Source: Candidatus Zixiibacteriota bacterium (GTDB lineage Bacteria; Zixibacteria; MSB-5A5; GN15; FEB-12). From it: 5,331 nt of DNA. Location of the stretch: assembly GCA_029932795.1 (NCBI GenBank), contig JAOZPL010000159.1, forward strand, positions 1 through 5,331, in the 5' to 3' direction. The position numbers and the translations under genes were made by a program. The notes below the pieces were generated by a model. It had not been told where the DNA came from. It saw only the letters and a program-made list of their open reading frames with translations, and did no database searches. Shown piece after piece: positions 1 to 5,331 of this stretch. How positions within the stretch are numbered: the stretch's first letter is position 1; each line of letters begins with the position of its first letter.

Positions 1-2
1 AG

Positions 3-692
3 CCAGTGGAACGTCGTGACTGGTGGCGAATCGTTCTTCTCGGGATTATCATCATTCCGTTTAACCAGGCGCTTTTTCTGGTCGGGCAATCCATGACTGG
101 CGCGGGGCATGGTGCCTTTCTGTTTGCCACGACGCCAATCTGGATCTTCGTTCTGGCAATTGTGCATCTAAAAGAGAAATCGACTGTCAGGCGCATACTT
201 GGTGTCGTCATTGCGTCTGTGGGAGTGATGGTAATAATGCTGTCCGGGACAGTGGAGATCGGGCGTCAGTATCTGCTCGGTGATCTGATTATCGTAATTT
301 CGGTTGTTGCCTGGGCCTATTATACTGTGCTGGGTAAGGCACTCGTTCGGAAATACGGTGCCCTTCGTTTAACCGCTTACGCGCTGGCAAGCGGATCGGC
401 GGTCTATTTCCCTTTTGGGTTGTACCGGGCGCTGCAATTCGATTATAGCCAGACGACTCTGGCGGCGTGGGGAGCGGTTGTTTATATGGCTATCGGTCTG
501 TCGCTGGTTGTGTATGTGCTCTGGTACTGGTTGTTGAAGTACATGGACGCCTCGCGTATGGCGGTTTACCACAACGCACAGCCGATTATCGCCACCGCCG
601 CAGCCTTTGTTTTCCTGGGCGAGCCATTGGGAACTGCGTTTATTATCGGTGGTGTGGCAGTGATGGCGGGGGTAGTGATTACCGAGCTATAG
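3..692 (+). CDS. EamA/DMT-family transporter, 5' partial
   Basis: Inner-membrane protein of the drug/metabolite transporter superfamily (EamA domain), probably an exporter or permease for small metabolites; the substrate cannot be told. The frame is open to the left edge (codon 3-5 is Pro), so the GTG at position 6 is most likely an internal Val, not the start. About 229 residues are visible against roughly 300 usual for the family, so about the first two of ten membrane helices are missing. Numbering from that GTG, about eight hydrophobic segments are visible (near 9-27, 33-53, 63-80, 92-112, 120-140, 155-173, 185-203, 208-226). The end of EamA repeat 1 shows the TTPIW segment, the conserved acidic/basic loop LKEK and then a LGVVIASVGVMVI helix. 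Repeat 2 (about 91-228) repeats the pattern with AQPIIA, LGEPL and GGVAVMAGVV. This internal duplication is the family signature. The gene converges on the aminopeptidase 118 bp downstream. Family assignment is firm; substrate is unknown. Confidence 0.9.
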   Translation, partial: PVERRDWWRIVLLGIIIIPFNQALFLVGQSMTGAGHGAFLFATTPIWIFVLAIVHLKEKSTVRRILGVVIASVGVMVIMLSGTVEIGRQYLLGDLIIVISVVAWAYYTVLGKALVRKYGALRLTAYALASGSAVYFPFGLYRALQFDYSQTTLAAWGAVVYMAIGLSLVVYVLWYWLLKYMDASRMAVYHNAQPIIATAAAFVFLGEPLGTAFIIGGVAVMAGVVITEL

Positions 693-810
693 TAAGTTGA
701 ATACAATTCATGTCAGCTAGACATTCCTGTCCACTGTACCCTCCAGATACCCCATCCCCATCTGGGCTGGCTTGCTGTTGTTTCAGCCCCAACTATGGTC
801 TCAGGGATTA
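693..810. other. Convergent intergenic gap with weak stem-loops
   Basis: This stretch separates two genes that end facing each other. It holds two possible overlapping stems: CCAGAT at 743-748 with ATCTGG at 760-765 (11-nt loop), and GGGCTG at 764-769 with CAGCCC at 784-789 (14-nt loop). Neither is followed by a T run on either strand, so neither is a standard intrinsic terminator. They could slow polymerase or mark transcript ends, but that is only inference. No small ORF with a ribosome binding site was seen. Confidence 0.3.
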
Positions 811-1947
811 TTAAAGAGCTGTCGACTTCAGATTCTCTTTCGAGAAGTCCTTCTCCAGTTTCTCATCCGTGAACACCCCGTCTTTGCGGATCAGTTTGCC
901 ATCGAACCAGATTTCGCCGCCGCCGTAATCGGGGCGCTGTATCTGGACCAGATCCCAGTGAATCGCCGACTGGTTGCCGTTGGGAGCTTCATCATAGCAC
1001 TGCCCCGGTGTGAAATGGAACGATCCCGCAATCTTCTCGTCAAAGAGCGTGTCTTTCATCGGTTGCAGAATGAACGGGTTGACACCGAGCGCGAACTCGC
1101 CGACATACCGGGCGCCTTCATCGGTATCGAAAACCTTGTTCAGCTTCTGGTTATCGCCGGCACAGGTCGCCTTGACAATTTTACCATTTTCAAAAGTCAG
1201 GGAAATGCCGTTATAGACCGTTCCCTGATAAAGGGAGGGCGCGTTGTAGGTGATGGTGCCGTTGACCGAATCCCGTACCGGTGCAGTATAGACCTCACCA
1301 TCGGGGATATTCCTCTTGCCGTCACATTTCACGCAGGGAATACCCTTAATCGAGAACTTAAGATCAGTACCGGGGGCTTTAATACGTACCTGGTCGGTTG
1401 CCTCCATAAGTGCAAAGAGGGTATCCTGCGCCTTTGACATCCTGGCGTAATCCGCGCAGCAGACATCATAGTAGAAATCTTCGAATTTCTCTTGTGAGGT
1501 CTCGGCTAACTGCGCCATGGCATTGTTTGGATAGCGTAGTACTACCCACTTGGTTCTTTTTACCCGCTCCTCTAGGTGAACCGGCTTGTAGAAAAGGGTG
1601 TTGTGTTTATCGATCTGCTTGGTGTCTATATCAGCCATGTCAAACGGGTTATCCGAACCCCGCAGGCCGATGTAGGCATCGGCTCTGGTCATGAGCGCCA
1701 GGTGTAGCTCTGCCTGCTTCTTGAACTGGTTGTCCGCCGCGTCCCTTACGAACTGGCGTAGTAAGGACTCGTCGTTGTAATACCAGAATGGTGTGGCGCC
1801 CTTTTCCGTGGCAATCCGGATCACCTGCTTGCCCAGCTCGAGCGTCTCTTTGCCCTTGATTTCAACGTAAAGCACCTCCCCGGGCTGAAGTTCGACCGAA
1901 TACTCGATAAGCTGGCGAGCCAGAATCTCGTTGCGTTTGTCTTTCAT
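811..1947 (-). CDS. M29-family metallo-aminopeptidase
   Basis: Cytoplasmic two-metal aminopeptidase of peptidase family M29 (the AmpS/AmpT/aminopeptidase II family), which removes N-terminal residues from peptides. Counting from the preferred start it is 378 aa, slightly shorter than the roughly 400-410 aa of characterised members. The N-terminus (MKDKRNEILARQLIEYS, then LQPGE) matches the family opening. The expected metal ligands are visible in order: Glu218 in PDGEVYTAP, Glu284 in GEFALG, His311 in FHF, and His330 and Asp332 in IHWD. Tyr318, seven residues after His311, fits the conserved active-site tyrosine. The start is placed at the ATG at 1947 because GAGGAG lies 4 nt upstream, whereas the ATG at 1959 has no ribosome binding site and would add only MRST. 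The His311-to-His330 spacing is shorter than I recall for the Thermus enzyme, a loop difference. The gene is divergent from the glycosyltransferase and has its own candidate promoter. Family and likely activity are well supported; natural substrates are unknown. Confidence 0.95.
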   Translation of the reverse strand: MKDKRNEILARQLIEYSVELQPGEVLYVEIKGKETLELGKQVIRIATEKGATPFWYYNDESLLRQFVRDAADNQFKKQAELHLALMTRADAYIGLRGSDNPFDMADIDTKQIDKHNTLFYKPVHLEERVKRTKWVVLRYPNNAMAQLAETSQEKFEDFYYDVCCADYARMSKAQDTLFALMEATDQVRIKAPGTDLKFSIKGIPCVKCDGKRNIPDGEVYTAPVRDSVNGTITYNAPSLYQGTVYNGISLTFENGKIVKATCAGDNQKLNKVFDTDEGARYVGEFALGVNPFILQPMKDTLFDEKIAGSFHFTPGQCYDEAPNGNQSAIHWDLVQIQRPDYGGGEIWFDGKLIRKDGVFTDEKLEKDFSKENLKSTAL

Positions 1948-1951
1948 TGTA

Positions 1952-1957
1952 CTCCTC
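1952..1957 (-). promoter_or_regulatory. Ribosome binding site deciding the aminopeptidase start
   Basis: Read on the minus strand this is GAGGAG, followed by TACA and then the ATG at 1947. It overlaps the first codons of the longer possible reading that begins at 1959, so it favours the shorter protein. The sequence upstream of 1959 (GCCAACAG) has no Shine-Dalgarno match. Confidence 0.8.
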
Positions 1958-1988
1958 ATCTGTTGGCGAACTGTTATTCAATTGCCCC

Positions 1989-2017
1989 AAGATACCATAC
2001 GAACTTCTGTCATGCAA
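1989..2017 (-). promoter_or_regulatory. Candidate extended -10 promoter for the aminopeptidase
   Basis: On the minus strand TTGCAT (2017-2012) is separated by 17 nt from TATCTT (1994-1989). The -35 matches the sigma70 consensus at only three positions, but the -10 is preceded by TGG, giving the extended form TGnTATCTT. Transcription would begin near 1982, leaving a leader of about 35 nt that contains the GAGGAG ribosome binding site. Support is by consensus match only. Confidence 0.4.
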
Positions 2018-2077
2018 CCGGAAGACAGGTCTGTGGTGGTGCCCGGTGTCCAACCAGCCATGATACAATTGGTCTCA

Positions 2078-2106
2078 TTGACTTGCTGCTTGCCGTTGGC
2101 TATGTT
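2078..2106 (+). promoter_or_regulatory. Sigma70-like promoter for the glycosyltransferase
   Basis: TTGACT (2078-2083, five of six consensus -35 bases) and TATGTT (2101-2106, four of six -10 bases) are separated by exactly 17 nt. Initiation is expected about 7 nt after the -10, near 2112-2114, a few bases before the AGGAGG at 2117. This short leader fits translation from 2130 and would exclude any more upstream start. Its -35 is about 60 bp from the -35 of the divergent aminopeptidase promoter. Confidence 0.55.
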
Positions 2107-2116
2107 GCAGGCAGTT

Positions 2117-2122
2117 AGGAGG
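2117..2122 (+). promoter_or_regulatory. Perfect Shine-Dalgarno AGGAGG before an ATT start
   Basis: AGGAGG is followed by a 7-nt spacer (2123-2129) and then the in-frame codon ATT at 2130. No ATG, GTG or TTG occurs in this frame between the stop at 2079-2081 and the ATG at 2202. The next conventional start is therefore 79 nt beyond this site, too far for it to serve. Confidence 0.75.
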
Positions 2123-2129
2123 CAAGAAG

Positions 2130-3314
2130 ATTACTACTCCCCGGATCAGTTTTCTCTACACCAATATAGGGCGTGGACACCCGTTTTATCTGGACGGGAT
2201 TATGGAAGCGATGGTACGTTGCGGGAGCGTAGAGCTGGTTCGAGGGGAAAGTAACGTCTTTGAGGTCTCCCGGGGGTTACCCCGCCTGGCATGGCACCTG
2301 GTAAGATGGCTGTATCGCCGAGGATCATCAGAAGGTTTGATCAGCAGGGTGTACCGTGCTGTTCGGTTGAGAACCGATTATAATCAATCCGGGTCAATGC
2401 TCAGCCTGATCGGACGGGACATTCGCCGCAAGTACCTGACCGGCTCCGATCCTCTCATAGTGGCTCATCCGATCCTTGCAGGTATTCTGAAAGGGAGACC
2501 CGGCTTGATCTATCAGCATGGCGAGGTGGTCACACCACGTGAGGCAGTTGTGGAGGGCGCCGAAACCGTGTTCGTGCCGACGGAAGAAGCCGCAAGAGCC
2601 TTTCGGAATGCCGGTTATGGATACGATCAGATTATTGTGACTGGTCTCTGTGTAGAGCCATCGCAGGTCAGGCAGGCGGCCGATGCTTATCAGATGCGGA
2701 TGAAAAGACTGGACTCGACGGATTCACTCACGGGAGCGTTCTTTTCTTCAGGAGCTGAACCGGTCGGTCATATAGAGAAACTGGTATCCGGTGCCATCGC
2801 GGTTGTTTCAAGCGGCGGTAAAGCGGTCATATTTGCCCGCCGTGGCGGTCGTTTGGTGCAAGCCGCGAGGCTGCGCTTTGGTAAGAATCGGATCGACTTA
2901 TCTGTCGTAGATGTAACTAATTGGATTCCCCGTGACCTGCCTCCGGCAACACTTGTGATGCACTCATCGAGAAGGGAAGAAGATTCGGTGACTGCCCGTT
3001 TTTTCTGTCAGTTTGACTATTTCGTAGCACCGCCGCATGAGCGAACCAACTGGGCGCTTGGTCTGGGACTGCCGATGATAGCCCTGACTCCAACCATTGG
3101 GCCGTTTGCTCCACTCAATCTTCGGGTGTTGCACGATCATGCGGTTGCCAAAGTGCTGGACAGCATGGATGATGCTCGATCTCTTGGTCAGACGTTGCAG
3201 CAGCAACGCCAGGAGGGCAGATTGAGAGCAATGGCCGAGGCTGGATGGGGGCGTTATTCGATTGATGGCTTTGCCCGAATCGCCGAGTTCCTCGCTGACA
3301 AATATAGAGAGTGA
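2130..3314 (+). CDS. MurG-like GT-B family glycosyltransferase
   Basis: Probable glycosyltransferase of the GT-B fold (MurG/GT28-like), expected to move a sugar from a nucleotide donor to a lipid or glycan acceptor at the inner face of the membrane; donor and acceptor are unknown. Read from the ATT at 2130 it is 394 aa. The first strand and loop (about residues 6-18, YTNIGRGHPFY) match the glycine-rich GxGH loop that opens MurG-type enzymes. A basic, amphipathic stretch at 50-69 (LPRLAWHLVRWLYRR) could contact the membrane. Linker and C-terminal parts include YQHGE (128-132), VFVPTEEAARAF (147-158), FFSSGAEP (204-211) and a donor-site-like block HERTNWALGLGLPM followed by GPFAPLN (about 303-330). 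Starting at the ATG at 2202 would delete the GxGH strand, which argues against it. An AGGAGG and promoter upstream support the ATT start. It is the first gene of a possible pair with the MFS gene 42 bp later. Fold assignment is good; substrate is not known. Confidence 0.8.
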   Translation: MTTPRISFLYTNIGRGHPFYLDGIMEAMVRCGSVELVRGESNVFEVSRGLPRLAWHLVRWLYRRGSSEGLISRVYRAVRLRTDYNQSGSMLSLIGRDIRRKYLTGSDPLIVAHPILAGILKGRPGLIYQHGEVVTPREAVVEGAETVFVPTEEAARAFRNAGYGYDQIIVTGLCVEPSQVRQAADAYQMRMKRLDSTDSLTGAFFSSGAEPVGHIEKLVSGAIAVVSSGGKAVIFARRGGRLVQAARLRFGKNRIDLSVVDVTNWIPRDLPPATLVMHSSRREEDSVTARFFCQFDYFVAPPHERTNWALGLGLPMIALTPTIGPFAPLNLRVLHDHAVAKVLDSMDDARSLGQTLQQQRQEGRLRAMAEAGWGRYSIDGFARIAEFLADKYRE

Positions 3315-3318
3315 CAGA

Positions 3319-3347
3319 TTGGCTAGGACACCCTTCGATGGTATATT
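3319..3347 (+). promoter_or_regulatory. Extended -10 promoter for the MFS gene, near-leaderless
   Basis: TTGGCT (3319-3324, four of six -35 bases) is 17 nt from TATATT (3342-3347, five of six -10 bases). TGG directly before the hexamer makes it an extended -10 element. Initiation is expected near 3354, only about 3 nt before the ATG at 3357, so the transcript would have almost no leader. This agrees with the lack of any Shine-Dalgarno sequence before that ATG. Confidence 0.5.
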
Positions 3348-3356
3348 GATGATCTC

Positions 3357-4577
3357 ATGATAAACAGGGCCTGCACGTTTTTCTCACAGTTTGATCGCAA
3401 CCTCTGGATTCTGGCGATCGGGTGGTTTGTGGGAGCTCTCGGGTTTGCGGCGTCGATTCCGTTTGTAGCGATCTATTTTCATGACGCGCTGAACATGAGC
3501 ACGACCGAGATTGGCCTTTTCTTTGCTGCTATGGCGATTGTGCGGTCTGTATTCCAGGCTATTGGTGGTGAGATGTCGGACCGCGTTGGACGTACACTTC
3601 TCCTCGTGCATTCACAGTTGGCTCGGGCCGTTCTGTTCTTTTTCATCGCGCTGGCGATTGATCACAATATGGGGTTCTGGTGGATCGGCGGGCTGTTGCT
3701 TCTCAACTCCATCTTCGGTTCCATATTTATGCCGGCGATTAACGCCTTGATCTCTGATATACTGCCTTCAAAGAAACGTCTCGACGGTTATGCCATATCG
3801 CGTTCGGCTGGTAACCTTGGCTGGGCGGCCGGGCCGGCCATTGGTGGTTTCCTGGCAGCGAATTCATACGCCGTGCTTTTTCATATGTCGGCTATCATCC
3901 TGCTGGTGTCGGGACTCATATTCTGGTTATTTCTGAAAGTCCCGCGTGCCGCCCGTGTACAGGAACACTTCACATTCTCCGACCTGGTTGCTGTAAAAGA
4001 CGATCGCAATCTTGCCGGGCACATGTTTCTTCTCTTCTTTCTGTATCTCGTGGTCGCCCAACTGGTGGCGCCGTTTTCGCTTTACACGGTTGAGATGGTC
4101 GGTATCAGCGAATCCCAACTTGGCCTATTGTTTACCTTGAACGGGTTGATGGTGGCGCTGCTTCAAATTCCGATCACCCGCATGCTTGCGTCAACACGGT
4201 TCACCACCCAGCTGGCCCTGGGGGCATTTCTCTATTTTGTCGGCTACGGCATACTGGGGATGTTCTCTTCCTATGGATTTTTTGTGTTCGTGATCGGCAC
4301 CGTCACCGTCGGAGAGCTGTTTATCTCACCACCATCGCTGACGTTGACATCGCGTCTCGCACCTGAAAACCGGATGGGGCGCTATATGGGCATTCACGGC
4401 TTTTCTACCACGGCCGGCTGGTCTTTGGGACCCCTGTATGGTGGAGTGTTTCTTGACAAGTTCCAGAACAATCCTACCCTGGCCTGGATTTTGATCTCGT
4501 CGTTGGCGTTTCTCTCAGGTGTCGGGTATTTGCTGTTTGCGCGGCGCCTGCCGCCACAATTCAACCGCAAAGACTGA
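3357..4577 (+). CDS. Major facilitator superfamily transporter
   Basis: Inner-membrane secondary transporter of the major facilitator superfamily, most like the proton-driven drug-efflux type; substrate cannot be told. The length, 406 aa, is normal for a 12-helix member. The first helix is about 14-38, followed by the cytoplasmic loop 2-3 motif A at 70-79 (GGEMSDRVGR), with Asp75, Arg76, Gly78 and Arg79 intact. Helix 5 carries the glycine-rich RSAGNLGWAAGPAIGG (149-164), resembling the antiporter-type motif. The central loop is about 194-220, basic then mixed. The second half repeats the pattern with a weaker loop at 273-281 and MGRYMGIHGFS plus GWSLGPLYGG (340-363), the counterpart of the helix 5 region. 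The end (RRLPPQFNRKD) is hydrophilic. The ATG at 3357 is the only usual start after the in-frame stop at 3324-3326 that keeps the hydrophilic N-terminus; no ribosome binding site precedes it. Family is certain, role as efflux pump is inferred. Confidence 0.93.
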   Translation: MINRACTFFSQFDRNLWILAIGWFVGALGFAASIPFVAIYFHDALNMSTTEIGLFFAAMAIVRSVFQAIGGEMSDRVGRTLLLVHSQLARAVLFFFIALAIDHNMGFWWIGGLLLLNSIFGSIFMPAINALISDILPSKKRLDGYAISRSAGNLGWAAGPAIGGFLAANSYAVLFHMSAIILLVSGLIFWLFLKVPRAARVQEHFTFSDLVAVKDDRNLAGHMFLLFFLYLVVAQLVAPFSLYTVEMVGISESQLGLLFTLNGLMVALLQIPITRMLASTRFTTQLALGAFLYFVGYGILGMFSSYGFFVFVIGTVTVGELFISPPSLTLTSRLAPENRMGRYMGIHGFSTTAGWSLGPLYGGVFLDKFQNNPTLAWILISSLAFLSGVGYLLFARRLPPQFNRKD

Positions 4578-4680
4578 TCGCGATCTCATTGGCCGTTTTT
4601 CCCTGTCATTAAACCCGGCCGCTCGCATAACCTGCCAAGATTGCCATGCCAATCCGAGCTATGGTCACCTTGTGCTACAG
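4578..4680. other. Convergent intergenic gap, no clear terminator
   Basis: This gap lies between two genes ending toward each other. It contains GGCCG (4591-4595) that could pair with CGGCC (4616-4620) around a 20-nt loop, and a short dyad with arms GATTG (4639-4643) and CAATC (4650-4654). Five T bases at 4596-4600 lie inside the first loop rather than after a stem. No convincing intrinsic terminator or RNA gene is seen. Confidence 0.25.
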
Positions 4681-5331
4681 CTACCTGACAAGATAGAGTT
4701 GCTTGAGTCGTTTGAGTTGGGGGGTATACTGGATCATATAGATCGTGTCGTTGAACACGCCGGCCCCGAAGAAACCGTTCGGGTTTCTGGTGGTGTCGCA
4801 GTCCTTACCCGTAAAGTTGGGCGCGTCCTCGTCAAGGAGAATGCCGACTGAGTCAACAATGATACTGCCGCCCACATCGCAGAACTGGCGTTCCGATTCC
4901 GGTTGCCGGCTGATATCAAGATACATGAGATAGATGGTATACGGGAAACCGGGGAAATAGTTGATCGTGATGTATTGCGTAAAGGTGTCGGCCGCCGGTG
5001 TGCCGTAGTTATCTATCATCATGTACATACCGACGTCAGTGCCTGTAAACGTGAGTGTGTCAGGCAGAGACCACACCACAAAGTCGTTCTCCGAAGTATC
5101 GATGGAAACCTCGTTCTCTACTGTAATCGGGCCGGTAGTGGCGTCTTCCGGGACGCGGGTCTCAAGGTGCGTGTTCGAACCGTCCAGGATAACAGCGCTG
5201 TCGCCGTTGAAACGGATAATGTTATTCCAGAGCAGCGTATCGAATCCGGTGCCGGTGATCGTTACCGGTGCGCCGATCGGGCCGTTGGTGGGACTTATGC
5301 CGGTAATCACGGGAGGCGGCGGCGGATTGCG
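4681..5331 (-). CDS. IPT/TIG-domain envelope protein, N-terminus outside window
   Basis: Probably an exported or surface-anchored protein; function unknown. The frame is open through the right edge, so the GTG at 5310 is likely an internal Val. The 216 visible residues begin with Arg-Asn and five prolines, a linker often found just after a lipoprotein or secretion signal, which would lie beyond the window. Numbering from the GTG, residues 1-79 form one immunoglobulin-like IPT/TIG domain: ITGISPTNGPIGAPVTITG, then a FNG turn at 34-36, RVPEDATTGPITV at 52-64 and a closing FVV strand. Residues 80-209 are rich in Asp, Thr, Asn and aromatic residues, as in beta-sheet secreted modules. This part has two cysteines (144 and 171) that might form a disulfide; I recognise no family there. 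The protein ends in a basic tail (LKRLKQLYLVR) at the TAG at 4681-4683. IPT/TIG assignment is good; lipoprotein status is inference. Confidence 0.82.
   Translation of the reverse strand, partial: RNPPPPPVITGISPTNGPIGAPVTITGTGFDTLLWNNIIRFNGDSAVILDGSNTHLETRVPEDATTGPITVENEVSIDTSENDFVVWSLPDTLTFTGTDVGMYMMIDNYGTPAADTFTQYITINYFPGFPYTIYLMYLDISRQPESERQFCDVGGSIIVDSVGILLDEDAPNFTGKDCDTTRNPNGFFGAGVFNDTIYMIQYTPQLKRLKQLYLVR

Noticed and set aside
6..8. GTG as the true start of the DMT transporter
   Set aside because: The frame is open to the left edge and the protein would lack the first helices of EamA repeat 1, so it is an internal codon.
772..1437. Long plus-strand reading (221 codons) opposite the aminopeptidase
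   Set aside because: It is antisense to a gene with all expected M29 metal ligands; the translation shows no domain and no start signal.
2025..2035. Short dyads (AGAC/GTCT, ACAG/CTGT) between the divergent promoters as an operator
   Set aside because: Arms of four bases are too short to support a regulator site without comparison to relatives.
1931..2254. Plus-strand reading of 107 codons across the divergent promoter region
   Set aside because: No ribosome binding site or recognisable domain; it overlaps the aminopeptidase start and the glycosyltransferase N-terminus in another frame.
4576..4585. Perfect 10-bp palindrome GATCGCGATC overlapping the MFS stop codon
   Set aside because: It has no loop for a hairpin, only one copy was noticed, and short palindromes of this kind occur by chance.
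4591..4620. GGCCG / CGGCC pair as a bidirectional terminator
   Set aside because: Only five pairs around a 20-nt loop, and the T run lies inside the loop instead of after the stem.
4519..4851. A plus-strand reading with a CxxCH haem-like motif (CQDCH)
   Set aside because: It overlaps the end of the MFS gene and the antisense of the IPT/TIG gene, has no ribosome binding site, and the rest of the translation is not cytochrome-like; the motif is chance.
1..5331. A novel multi-gene defence, mobile or biosynthetic system
   Set aside because: The five genes belong to common families, point in different directions and show no shared cassette boundaries, repeats or recombinase; nothing supports such a system here.

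Overview
The window is an ordinary-looking bacterial chromosomal segment of moderate GC content with five protein genes, two of them cut by the window edges. No rRNA, tRNA, CRISPR array, insertion sequence or phage gene was seen. Shine-Dalgarno sequences are present (AGGAGG and GAGGAG). The rightmost gene looks like an envelope protein with an IPT/TIG domain and proline linker, a style common in Gram-negative and FCB-group-like environmental bacteria. The phylum cannot be fixed from this sequence.

Layout, left to right: (1) the C-terminal three quarters of an EamA/DMT-family membrane transporter on the + strand (3-692); (2) a 118-bp convergent gap; (3) a complete M29-family metallo-aminopeptidase on the - strand (811-1947); (4) a divergent promoter region (about 1948-2129); (5) a MurG-like GT-B glycosyltransferase on the + strand, best read as starting at a rare ATT codon (2130-3314); (6) a 12-TM-type MFS transporter on the + strand (3357-4577), whose own promoter seems to place transcription start almost on the ATG; (7) a 103-bp convergent gap; (8) an IPT/TIG-domain protein on the - strand whose N-terminus lies beyond the right edge (4681-5331).

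The genes do not form an obvious pathway. The glycosyltransferase and MFS gene lie in the same direction 42 bp apart and could share read-through transcript, but a good extended -10 promoter between them suggests the MFS gene is also transcribed alone. The aminopeptidase is a soluble cytoplasmic peptidase, divergent from the glycosyltransferase.

The points most worth a second look are in initiation signals. The glycosyltransferase has no ATG/GTG/TTG that would include its conserved N-terminal glycine-rich loop, yet a perfect AGGAGG sits 7 nt before an in-frame ATT, and a sigma70-like promoter starts the message just before it. The MFS gene appears leaderless. I found no convincing evidence for a new multi-gene system.
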